Assembly: GCA_020053595.1 (NCBI GenBank)
Contig: JAGVMV010000035.1
Location: forward strand, 1 to 41,807
Origin: Thermoleophilia bacterium
GTDB taxonomy: Bacteria; Actinomycetota; Thermoleophilia; BMS3ABIN01
Direction of reading: 5' to 3'
Length of the DNA stretch: 41,807 nucleotides
Shown: positions 33,426-41,053 of the stretch, piece by piece
Layout of the letters: each line of letters starts with the position of its first letter
Numbering within the stretch: position 1 is the first letter of the stretch
Position numbers and translations under genes: made by a program
Notes under the pieces: model-generated
What the model was told of the DNA's origin: nothing
Database searches by the model: none
What the model saw: the letters and a program-made list of their open reading frames with translations, nothing else

Positions 33426-34046
33426 ATGAAAAATCTTGAACTCCGCGACCTGATAGCCGTCGCCTTCTTTGCCGCTCTGACCACCGTTGGGGCCTGGATT
33501 TCATTCCCGCTTCCATTCAGCCCGGTACCGATAGCGCTCGCCAATCTTTTTGTTATTCTCTCAGGCGTTATTCTGGGCAAATGGCTGGGTCCGCTCAGCC
33601 AGATCGTCTACCTGCTCCTCGGGTTCGCGGGCGTCCCCGTCTTCGCACAGCATCTGGCGGGACCGTCCGTCTTTGCCGGCCCCACTGGCGGCTACCTGGC
33701 TGGTTATGTCTTTGCCGCTTTCCTGACCGGTCTGCTGGCAGAGCATCTGCCGCGTTTCTCGACTGCGAAAACCGCCGATATCGGACGCCTCGCATTCATC
33801 CTCAGCGTCGGCGCCCTGGTCATTTATATCCCGGGAATCCCCTGGCTTGCCCACGTGACCGGCATGGACATCCCCACTGCCCTGATCAAGGGCTTCATTC
33901 CCTACTTGCCAGGCGATATCTTAAAGATTATAGTTGGCACGATGCTGTGTATTAGTCTCATGGCGCAGCTGCCACATATGATGAAATTGCCGGTTGGCAG
34001 GAAGCCTGTCCGGCAATTAGAGACGGAGAAAGTCAAAGCGGGGTAG
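33426..34046 (+). CDS. bioY: biotin ECF transporter S component BioY
   Basis: Membrane biotin-binding subunit. The 206-residue protein has about six helices. BioY sequence includes LGKWLGPLSQIVYLLLGFAGVPVFA, the signature FAGPTGGYLAGYVFAAFLTG and the late PYLPGDILKIIVGT. GAGGAG precedes the ATG. The C-terminal 25 residues are polar and extra. No ATPase or EcfT gene is adjacent, so it probably uses the module at 6.0-8.6 kb. It follows birA and a BirA-type operator, so biotin should repress it. Confidence 0.95.
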   Translation: MKNLELRDLIAVAFFAALTTVGAWISFPLPFSPVPIALANLFVILSGVILGKWLGPLSQIVYLLLGFAGVPVFAQHLAGPSVFAGPTGGYLAGYVFAAFLTGLLAEHLPRFSTAKTADIGRLAFILSVGALVIYIPGIPWLAHVTGMDIPTALIKGFIPYLPGDILKIIVGTMLCISLMAQLPHMMKLPVGRKPVRQLETEKVKAG

Positions 34047-34065
34047 GGACTTCGAGGTAGGAATT

Positions 34066-34488
34066 ATGGGGGGCATCAGGCTTAGGGCGCATCACCTCCT
34101 ATGCATTCATGGTTTCAGGGGACAGGGATATTCGCCGCTGTTCGTCGCGAACATGGCTCGTCTGGTCGACAGGCTGGGAGCCAGCCCGGAAACGCCTGTT
34201 CGCATCGTTTCCGGAGCGGATGATGTTTGTTCCGCCTGTCCTCACATGAGTGACGGGATGTGCAACCGCCCGGACCAAAGCGTTGACGAAATCGACCTCA
34301 GGGTCAGGGCGGCGCTTGGTTTCGATGAAGACCACACTGGCAGCTGGTCATCCATCCTCGATACGATTCGTGATAGAATTGACCCGTTCCGGCTGGAGGA
34401 TGTCTGCAGTGGCTGTCGCTGGCTGGACCTGGATTACTGCACTACCGGCCTGACTGAACTCGCAGATCTGTCCGCCACCGACGACTAG
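34066..34488 (+). CDS. DUF1284 cysteine-rich protein
   Basis: The 140-residue product opens with the family signature LRAHHLLCIHGFRGQGYSP. It has cysteine clusters at VCSACPHMSDGMCNRP and VCSGCRWLDLDYCTTG, enough for one iron-sulfur or zinc centre. No function is established for DUF1284; the AHH-Cys opening and spaced cysteines suggest metal binding. AGGTAGGA precedes the ATG. It is 19 bp after bioY, so it may share the biotin-controlled transcript. Confidence 0.88.
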   Translation: MGGIRLRAHHLLCIHGFRGQGYSPLFVANMARLVDRLGASPETPVRIVSGADDVCSACPHMSDGMCNRPDQSVDEIDLRVRAALGFDEDHTGSWSSILDTIRDRIDPFRLEDVCSGCRWLDLDYCTTGLTELADLSATDD

Positions 34489-34549
34489 CAACTCAGCCGT
34501 TTCCGGGCCACCGAATTTAATACTCATTTCGTTCTAACCTGCTCTCGCC

Positions 34550-35344
34550 ATGAAAACCTTGCTGCTTGCCATCGATATTGGAAATACCCACTCGGTCGCC
34601 GGACTTTACGAAGGCGATGAGCTGCGGGAGCATTGGCGCGTCGCAACCGACTCACAAGTGACTGCCGACCAGCTGGCCGCTCTTTTCTCTTCCCTGCTGG
34701 CGCTCAATGGTTATAAACTGGTCGATGTGGGGCAGACTATTGTGTCCTCGGTAGTGCCGACGCTGATAGGCCAGTATGAGCAGTTTGCGGAAACCTTTCT
34801 GGGGACGAAGGCGCTGATTGTCGGACCGGGCCTGAAGACTGGCCTGCCGGTACTTACCAATAATCCTCACGAGGTAGGGGCGGATCGCATAGTCAACGCA
34901 GTTGCGGCGCTGGAGATGCTGGGTGGCCCCTGTGTGGTCGTTGATTTTGGCACGGCTACTACTTTCTGTGCCATTTCGGCCGCCGGTGAGTACCTTGGCG
35001 GAGCGATCGCCCCGGGGGTCGAGGTTTCGCTGGAGGCTCTGACCACGCGGGCAGCGCGCCTGTCCCGCGTCGATCTGGGCGAACCGGAAGCAGTCATCGG
35101 CAAAACGACAGCGGCATCGCTCCGCTCCGGGGTCATCTTCGGCTTTGCCGGCCTGGTCGATGGTATCGTCCAGCGGATACAGAAGGAGCTGGGAGGTGCG
35201 GCCAAAACCGCGCAAGTCGCCACAATAGCCACCGGCGGTTGTGCCGAACTGGTGGTTCCCCACTCGGAAACGCTCAGCCGGGTCGACCCGCTGCTGACGC
35301 TGAAGGGTTTGAAACTGGTCCATGAGAGGAACGAAAAGAATTAA
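34550..35344 (+). CDS. coaX: type III pantothenate kinase
   Basis: First step of coenzyme A synthesis from pantothenate. The 264-residue ASKHA-fold protein has the phosphate loop AIDIGNTHSVAGLY (D9, G11), NNPHEVGADRIVNAVAAL, VVDFGTATTFCAISAAGEYLGG and the late ATGGCAELV. Type III kinases need a monovalent cation and are not inhibited by CoA. No strong ribosome site is visible. It often neighbours birA in actinobacteria and Firmicutes, as here. Confidence 0.95.
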   Translation: MKTLLLAIDIGNTHSVAGLYEGDELREHWRVATDSQVTADQLAALFSSLLALNGYKLVDVGQTIVSSVVPTLIGQYEQFAETFLGTKALIVGPGLKTGLPVLTNNPHEVGADRIVNAVAALEMLGGPCVVVDFGTATTFCAISAAGEYLGGAIAPGVEVSLEALTTRAARLSRVDLGEPEAVIGKTTAASLRSGVIFGFAGLVDGIVQRIQKELGGAAKTAQVATIATGGCAELVVPHSETLSRVDPLLTLKGLKLVHERNEKN

Positions 35345-35424
35345 CTCCCTGCTTACTCAGGCAATTGCAACCGAATGCCGAATGTGAAAAGCGCTTCCCC
35401 GATGAACTACCAGGAGCAAAATCG

Positions 35425-36261
35425 ATGAACCCTGATGTAAAGCTCTCAAAGACGCAGAAGGACGAATCCGGGCCGAAGTCCAAACCGTTCATCATCGCCC
35501 ATATCTCCGACATGCATGCCGGCTCACAATATTTCGTGCCCAACCTGATGGACCGGGCCGTCATCGAATTAAACGAGCTCAAGCCAAACATCGTGGTTAC
35601 CACCGGCGATCTGACCAACGAGGGATTCAAGCAGGAATACCTGCTGGCCAAGAGCTACCTGGACAAGATCCAGTGTGAGAACCTGCTGCTGGTTCCTGGC
35701 AATCACGATGCCCGCAATGTGGGATATGTCCACTTCGAAGACCTGTTCGGATCACGCCAGACCGTCTGCCACCGCGATGGTATCAGCATTGTCGGAGTTG
35801 ATTCCTCCGAGCCAGACCTGGATTACGGCACTATTGGCCGCCATCGCTACACCTGGATCAAGGAACAGTTCGCCGCGCCCGCCAACTTCCGGATCTTTTT
35901 ACTGCACCATCACCTGTTGCCGATACCCGGAACCGGCCGCGAGCGAAATATGGTCTACGACGCCGGCGACACTCTCGAGGTATTACAGGATTGCGGCGTT
36001 AACCTGATCCTCAGCGGACACAAGCACGTGCCCTACGCCTGGCGCCTTGAGAACATCTTTACCGTCAATGCCGGCACCGTCTGTACCCTGCGCCTGCGTG
36101 GCAAGGTGCGTCCCTGTTACAACATAATCGAGATAGGTGACGACGAGGTCACCATCTGGCGCAAGTACCCATTCCATGACGCCGATCAGATCATCAAGTT
36201 CTATCCCTCCACTGTGGCCTTTGAAAAGTCGGCCAGGCCGAACAGGGGTGGGTCCCTTTGA
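35425..36261 (+). CDS. calcineurin-like metallophosphoesterase, coupled to cpgS
   Basis: A 278-residue two-metal phosphoesterase of the CpdA/3',5'-cAMP phosphodiesterase-like group. The start is ATG 35425 with CAGGAG upstream; a TTG 60 bases earlier is less likely. All metal motifs are present: DMH (ISDMHAGS), GD (TTGDLTNEG), GNHD (VPGNHDARN), the mid histidines LLHHHLLPIP and GHKH (LSGHKHVPYA). Its stop overlaps the cpgS start by four bases. Given that coupling, hydrolysis of cyclic 2,3-diphosphoglycerate is a reasonable hypothesis, but substrates of this fold cannot be read from motifs. Confidence 0.88.
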   Translation: MNPDVKLSKTQKDESGPKSKPFIIAHISDMHAGSQYFVPNLMDRAVIELNELKPNIVVTTGDLTNEGFKQEYLLAKSYLDKIQCENLLLVPGNHDARNVGYVHFEDLFGSRQTVCHRDGISIVGVDSSEPDLDYGTIGRHRYTWIKEQFAAPANFRIFLLHHHLLPIPGTGRERNMVYDAGDTLEVLQDCGVNLILSGHKHVPYAWRLENIFTVNAGTVCTLRLRGKVRPCYNIIEIGDDEVTIWRKYPFHDADQIIKFYPSTVAFEKSARPNRGGSL

Positions 36262-37637
36262 AACCGGCCATTGCCCTGATCGATGGCGAACACTATCCCA
36301 ATGTGGTCCGGGAGGCCCTCGGCGAGGTGTCGCAACGCTTTGATCTGAAGGCGGCTGTATTCCTCGGGGGCACGGAAAAGATAGATACGTCTCTGGCCGG
36401 CGACGCCGAGCAGAATGAATACGGGGTCCCCGTTTTCTTCCACGAGGACGCACAGGAAGCGTTCAGCCTGGCGATCAGTGAACACCGGCCCGAGGTGGTT
36501 GTTGACTTGAGCGACGAGCCGGTGCTAGGATACAGGGAGCGGTTCCGGTTCGCCAGCTTCGCGCTCGCCGCCGGGGCCGAATATCAGGGCGCAGATTTTA
36601 TTCTTTCTCCTCCGTCTTTCCATAAACTTTCCGCGAAGCCCTCCATTTCCATAATTGGTACTGGAAAGAGAATCGGCAAGACCGCGATCAGCGGATTTGT
36701 TTCGCGGGAGATCTCGGAAGCTTTTAGACGGACTGGCAAGAAAGACGGCGTCGTGATCATTGCCATGGGCCGCGGGGGTCCACCTGATCCGGAGGTTATA
36801 GCCGGCAGCGAAAGCCGAATCGGCGCAGCCGATCTGCTCGCCTACAGCCGCCAGGGCAAACATGCCGCCTCGGACTACTTCGAGGATGCCGTGCTAAGTT
36901 CAGTGACCACAGTCGGATGCCGTCGTTGCGGCGGCGGTCTGGCGGGAGCGCCTTTTATTTCAAATGTGGTAGAAGGAGCTGCTGTTGCGGAGAAGTTGCC
37001 TGCGGATCTGCTGATATTCGAGGGAAGTGGATCCGCGCTTCCCCCGATAGAAGTCGACAGGGCCATCTGCATAGCGGGCGCCGACCAGCCCTACGATTAT
37101 TTGCTAGGTTACCTCGGCACTTACAGAATGCTGATTTCCGACCTGGTGGTATTGACCATGTGCGAGGAGCCGTTGGCCAGCCAGCAAAAGGTGGACAGCA
37201 TCATTAAAGGTATCAAGGCACTGAAACCGGGGATAGAAGTAATACCCACGGTGCTGAGGCCCAGGCCGGATGGAGATATCAATGGCCGGCGGGTGGCATA
37301 TTTCACCACAGCCCAGGGCGAAGTGGTAGAGCACATCAAGGAATTCATCAGCAGCACGTACGGGTGCACGATAGATTTTGTTTCGACTGAACTGGCTGAC
37401 AGGAAGAAACTGCGCGCCGACCTGGCCCAGCTGAAGGATAGCGACGCGGACGTCTTTCTTACCGAGATCAAGGCAGCGGCGATCGACGTGGTAACCGAAG
37501 AGGCCGACAGACGCGGTGTGGAAGTGGTTTTTTGCGATAACGTGCCTGTGGAGATTGACGGTCAGGAGAGGCTTGCGCCACTGCTCGCCAGCCTTGCAGA
37601 GCAGGCGATAGAGGATTTCAGGGTGAAAAATGGCTGA
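36258..37637 (+). CDS. cpgS: cyclic 2,3-diphosphoglycerate synthetase
   Basis: Catalyses ATP-driven intramolecular phosphoanhydride formation: 2,3-diphosphoglycerate plus ATP gives cyclic 2,3-diphosphoglycerate, ADP and Pi. The 459-residue length matches the methanogen enzyme. N-terminal residues 1-115 form a Rossmann-like region (MKPAIALIDGEHYPNVVREA); a P-loop GTGKRIGKT lies at 134-142; then VIIAMGRGGPPDPEVI, TVGCRRCGGGLAGAP, LLIFEGSGSALPPIEVDR and LTMCEEPLAS. The start is TTG 36258, overlapping the phosphoesterase stop; its end overlaps the kinase gene by eight bases. Family assignment is from remembered sequence character, not a search. Confidence 0.88.
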   Translation: MKPAIALIDGEHYPNVVREALGEVSQRFDLKAAVFLGGTEKIDTSLAGDAEQNEYGVPVFFHEDAQEAFSLAISEHRPEVVVDLSDEPVLGYRERFRFASFALAAGAEYQGADFILSPPSFHKLSAKPSISIIGTGKRIGKTAISGFVSREISEAFRRTGKKDGVVIIAMGRGGPPDPEVIAGSESRIGAADLLAYSRQGKHAASDYFEDAVLSSVTTVGCRRCGGGLAGAPFISNVVEGAAVAEKLPADLLIFEGSGSALPPIEVDRAICIAGADQPYDYLLGYLGTYRMLISDLVVLTMCEEPLASQQKVDSIIKGIKALKPGIEVIPTVLRPRPDGDINGRRVAYFTTAQGEVVEHIKEFISSTYGCTIDFVSTELADRKKLRADLAQLKDSDADVFLTEIKAAAIDVVTEEADRRGVEVVFCDNVPVEIDGQERLAPLLASLAEQAIEDFRVKNG

Positions 37638-38571
37638 TTCCCGGGAACATCATGACCTGCAGATCGTCGACAAGGAACACGGGATTCCATATTCCAAGGG
37701 ATTGATGGCGCAGTCGCTGATGGCTACCGGTTTACCGCCGGAGCGCTCCTATCACATAGCGCGTGAGATTGAGCAGCATCTGATCGACAGCGGTGAATCG
37801 ACCATAACCCTGGCCGGACTGCGCGAGATTGCCCAGCAGTCCCTGGGTGAGGAAGAGGGAGAGAAATTTACCGAGCGCTACCGCCGTTGGCGGCAGCTGG
37901 GAGAGTTGGAGAAACCGATCATTATCCTGATCGGCGGCGCCACCGGCGTTGGCAAGAGTACTCTGGCCACGCAGGTCGCCCACCGGCTTGGCATCACCAG
38001 GCTGACATCGTCGGATCTGATCCGCCAGGTGATGCGGGCATTTTTCTCCGCGGAGCTGATGCCGGCGATCCATTACTCGTCGTTCGATGCGGGCAAGGTG
38101 GTCAAGGCTGCCGAGGCCAAGGGTGTCGACCGCGATATCACCGGATACGTCGAGCAGGTGGAGAAAGTGTGTGTTGGTGTGAACGCCATCATTACGCGCG
38201 CCATCAACGAAGGGACGCCGATGATCGTCGAGGGAGCTCACCTGGTTCCGGGGTTCCTCAAGGAAGACCTTTGGGACCGCGCAGTCGTCATTCAGATGGT
38301 GCTCGTCGTCGATGACATCGAGCGTCACCGCGGACACTTCTATGTACGCGACCAGGAGACCGGCGGGGTCAGGTCGCTGGAGAAATATGTGGAAAGCATG
38401 GACAAGATCCGCCGGGTACAGGACTACCTGGTGAAGGCAGCCCAAAAGGTGAAGGTGCCGGTGATCGACAACCAGAACATCGATGATGCGGTCAAGACGG
38501 TGATGGGCATCGTGCTCGACACCGTGGACAGATATCAGAAAGCTTCAAACCATAAAATAGAGGTGAATTGA
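37630..38571 (+). CDS. 2-phosphoglycerate kinase with N-terminal ATP-cone
   Basis: Phosphorylates 2-phosphoglycerate to 2,3-diphosphoglycerate, the substrate of CpgS. In the 313-residue protein, residues 8-95 form an ATP-cone-like domain (VDKEHGIPYSKGLMAQSLMA). The kinase core follows, with P-loop IGGATGVGKSTLATQVA and downstream LTSSDLIRQVMRAFF, HYSSFDAG, MIVEGAHLVPGF and FYVRDQETGG. This layout is that of archaeal 2PGK. It overlaps cpgS by eight bases and tal by one, so all four genes from 35.4 kb appear to be one translational unit. Confidence 0.9.
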   Translation: MADSREHHDLQIVDKEHGIPYSKGLMAQSLMATGLPPERSYHIAREIEQHLIDSGESTITLAGLREIAQQSLGEEEGEKFTERYRRWRQLGELEKPIIILIGGATGVGKSTLATQVAHRLGITRLTSSDLIRQVMRAFFSAELMPAIHYSSFDAGKVVKAAEAKGVDRDITGYVEQVEKVCVGVNAIITRAINEGTPMIVEGAHLVPGFLKEDLWDRAVVIQMVLVVDDIERHRGHFYVRDQETGGVRSLEKYVESMDKIRRVQDYLVKAAQKVKVPVIDNQNIDDAVKTVMGIVLDTVDRYQKASNHKIEVN

Positions 38572-39221
38572 TGGAACTGTATATCGATACCGCCAACCTG
38601 GAAGACATCAGGGAAATCGCCCACTGGGGCATTCTCTCGGGGGCAACCACGAACCCGACCCTGCTGTCGCGCGAGAGTGGCAACTATGACGAGATCATTT
38701 GCGAGATATGTGACCTTGTTGGCGGACCCGTCAGTGCCGAGGTTATGTCTGAAGACGCAGAAGGTATGGTAAAGGAGGCCGAAAGACTGGTAAGTCTCCA
38801 CAAAAACGTGGTCATCAAGGTGCCCATGTTGCCGGAAGGTCTCCGTGCAGCCAGGGAATTGTCGAAACGCGGCATCAAAACCAATGTTACACTGGTCTTT
38901 TCCGCCAACCAGGCTCTGTTGGCCGCCCGAGCCGGCGCTTCCTATGTGAGCCCCTTCGTCGGCCGTCTTGACGACATTGGCCACGACTCTAATGCCATAC
39001 TCACGGAAATCGTTGAGGTCTTTTCTGTGAACGAATTTTCTACTAAAGTAATCGCAGCCAGTATCCGACATCCCTTGCACGTTACCCAGGCCGCTCTTCT
39101 GGGCTGCGATATCGCTACAATTCCTCCGGCAGTTTTCCACAAAATGGTCAAGCATCCGTTAACCGACAAGGGTATCGCCAGTTTTAAGGCGGATTGGGAG
39201 AAGGCACAAGCTGAGGCTTAG
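38571..39221 (+). CDS. tal: small transaldolase / fructose-6-phosphate aldolase-type
   Basis: A 216-residue class I aldolase barrel of the TalC/FSA size class: MELYIDTANLEDIREIAHWG, GATTNPTLLSRE, SAEVMSEDAEGM and the Schiff-base lysine K83 in VVIKVPMLPEG. The C-terminus AASIRHPLHV...DIATIPPAVF is typical. Members are either transaldolases (sugar-phosphate exchange) or FSA-type aldolases; the sequence alone does not separate them with certainty. ATG 38571 overlaps the kinase stop (ATGA) with AGAGGTGA upstream. Confidence 0.92.
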   Translation: MELYIDTANLEDIREIAHWGILSGATTNPTLLSRESGNYDEIICEICDLVGGPVSAEVMSEDAEGMVKEAERLVSLHKNVVIKVPMLPEGLRAARELSKRGIKTNVTLVFSANQALLAARAGASYVSPFVGRLDDIGHDSNAILTEIVEVFSVNEFSTKVIAASIRHPLHVTQAALLGCDIATIPPAVFHKMVKHPLTDKGIASFKADWEKAQAEA

Positions 39222-39329
39222 GAAAATAACCGCAAACCAGGAGAAACCGGGCGCCGGCAAAAGGTCCGGCAGCCGTGAAAGCATATTCGTTTTAAAACCC
39301 ACAGAAGGGCATAACAAAGTGACACCATC

Positions 39330-40586
39330 ATGGAAATAGTCGAAAACAAGGATCAGGAAAGCAAAGTGAAAGAAGAAAAGGCACCAGAGGAGACCAAGCA
39401 GGTGAAGCCGGTTAAAGAGAACAAACCGGCCGCTGCCACGGCCAAGGACAACCGGACCGAAAAGGATGAACAGGTCAACGTTCGCACCGGTACTCTCGAC
39501 CTGTTGCCGGATGGCTTTGGCTTTCTTCGCACCAAAGGGTATGTGCAGAGCGATAACGATATTTATGTGTCACTCTCACAAATAAGGCGCTTTAGCCTGC
39601 GGCGTGGCGATGAAGTCACCGGTCAGGTACGGGAGCCCAAGGACAGCGAGAAATACAACGCTCTTCTTAAAATCGAGGCGGTAAACGGGATGGATCCCGA
39701 GCAGGCGCGCCAGCGGCCGCACTTTGATGCCCTGACGCCGCTGTTTCCCACGGAGCGGTTGAGGCTGGAGACAACGCCCACCGAGATTGCCTCCCGGGTA
39801 ATCGACCTGGTCGCGCCCATCGGCAAAGGTCAGCGAGGGTTGATCGTGTCGCCGCCGAAGGCGGGTAAGACCACCATCCTCAAGCAGATGGCCAATAGCA
39901 TCGTTGAGAACAACCCGGATGTCTATCTTCTGGTCCTGCTGGTGGATGAGCGTCCGGAAGAAGTGACCGACATGCAGCGCTCGGTGAAGGGCGAGGTAGT
40001 GAGCTCTACTTTCGACCAGCCTTCAGATAATCACGTTCAGGTGGCCGAGCTGGTGCTCGACCGGGTCAAGCGCCTGGTTGAATCCGGCCGCGATGTCGTG
40101 GTACTGCTGGACAGCATAACCAGACTGGCCCGGGCCTACAACCTGACAGCGCCGGCAAGTGGCCGCATTCTTTCCGGTGGTGTTGATTCCACTGCCCTGT
40201 TCCCGCCCAAGAAGTTCTTTGGCGCGGCGCGTAACGTGGAGGAGGGTGGCTCCCTGACCATTCTAGCGACAGCTCTGGTCGACACCGGCAGCCGCATGGA
40301 TGAGGTCATTTTCGAGGAGTTCAAAGGCACCGGCAACATGGAGCTTCATCTAGAGCGCAAGCTCGCAGACAAGCGAATTTTCCCGGCTATCGACATCGAG
40401 CGGTCAGGTACCCGCAAGGAAGAACTGCTCATGGAGGAAGCGGAAGCGATTCAGGTCTGGAAAGTGCGAAATGTTCTCCATGCCCTGGATTCGGGAGCTG
40501 CCATCGAGCTTCTCATCTCCAAGCTTCGTGATACCAAGACAAACGAGCAGTTTCTCAAGGAAATCGCCAAGAACTCGCGGGCGTAG
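39330..40586 (+). CDS. rho: transcription termination factor Rho
   Basis: Hexameric RNA translocase that ends transcription. The 418-residue protein has a cold-shock-like RNA-binding domain (about residues 52-120: [36 protein letters not shown]). The ATPase follows, with P-loop SPPKAGKTT near 175, the arginine/Q-loop regions [13 protein letters not shown] and [13 protein letters not shown], and the R-loop/hook region [21 protein letters not shown]. The first 47 residues are Lys/Glu/Pro-rich and do not look like the usual Rho_N helical domain. The ribosome site is weak. A 108-bp gap separates it from tal. Confidence 0.96.
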   Translation: MEIVENKDQESKVKEEKAPEETKQVKPVKENKPAAATAKDNRTEKDEQVNVRTGTLDLLPDGFGFLRTKGYVQSDNDIYVSLSQIRRFSLRRGDEVTGQVREPKDSEKYNALLKIEAVNGMDPEQARQRPHFDALTPLFPTERLRLETTPTEIASRVIDLVAPIGKGQRGLIVSPPKAGKTTILKQMANSIVENNPDVYLLVLLVDERPEEVTDMQRSVKGEVVSSTFDQPSDNHVQVAELVLDRVKRLVESGRDVVVLLDSITRLARAYNLTAPASGRILSGGVDSTALFPPKKFFGAARNVEEGGSLTILATALVDTGSRMDEVIFEEFKGTGNMELHLERKLADKRIFPAIDIERSGTRKEELLMEEAEAIQVWKVRNVLHALDSGAAIELLISKLRDTKTNEQFLKEIAKNSRA

Positions 40587-40624
40587 AAAGCACAGTCCAA
40601 AATAGCTCAGCTTCTTAACGAAAA

Positions 40625-40646
40625 AAACCGGACCGTTTGATCCGGT
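40625..40646 (-). terminator. terminator of the minus-strand zinc-ribbon gene
   Basis: AACCGGA / TCCGGTT stem with an eight-base loop. On the minus strand it is followed by a run of six T, and it lies between the convergent rho and the 40739-41053 gene. It may also help end rho transcripts. Confidence 0.7.
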
Positions 40647-40738
40647 TCTGCTAGGCAGTCTGGGCTCTATCTGTCATTGGACGCCCCGTACTTGAGTTGG
40701 CCGGCAAAACCTGCCGCCCGGATGCGAGCCCCCGCAAC

Positions 40739-41053
40739 CTAAAAATCGATGGGCAGGATGTGGTCCTTGTTGAGCGCAGTTATGAACTTGTCGGCCTCTT
40801 CCTCCATATTCTTCTTCTGCATGTTGTCCAGTTCCTTCATGATGGACTCGCGGCCGACGCGTGCGTTCTTCAACAGTTCACGGACTGTCTCGCGGTCTAC
40901 GATGAGTTCCCGTTTGCATAGACAGTTCGGGCAGAGCATCAGGACTTTCCACTCCATGTCATTCATCTGGTAACGCTCCACCGGATATACCAGATGTGAC
41001 TTGCAGAGTGGACAAGTCTGTAATTCTGTTCTTTTTCGCTGTAGCTCTGTCAT
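40739..41053 (-). CDS. conserved actinobacterial zinc-ribbon protein of unknown function
   Basis: With ATG 41053 (GAGGA five bases upstream) the product is 104 residues. The frame is open to a TTG at 41179 that directly follows a stop and has no ribosome site, giving 146 residues as a less likely form. The protein has a zinc ribbon CPLCKSHLVYPVE ... LCPNCLCKRE, then a long helix ending NMEEEADKFITALNKDHILP. From memory, actinobacteria carry a family with the same plan: a CPxC ribbon followed by a helix ending in an acidic DAILPEDF-like tail. Function unknown. Confidence 0.75.
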   Translation of the reverse strand: MTELQRKRTELQTCPLCKSHLVYPVERYQMNDMEWKVLMLCPNCLCKRELIVDRETVRELLKNARVGRESIMKELDNMQKKNMEEEADKFITALNKDHILPIDF

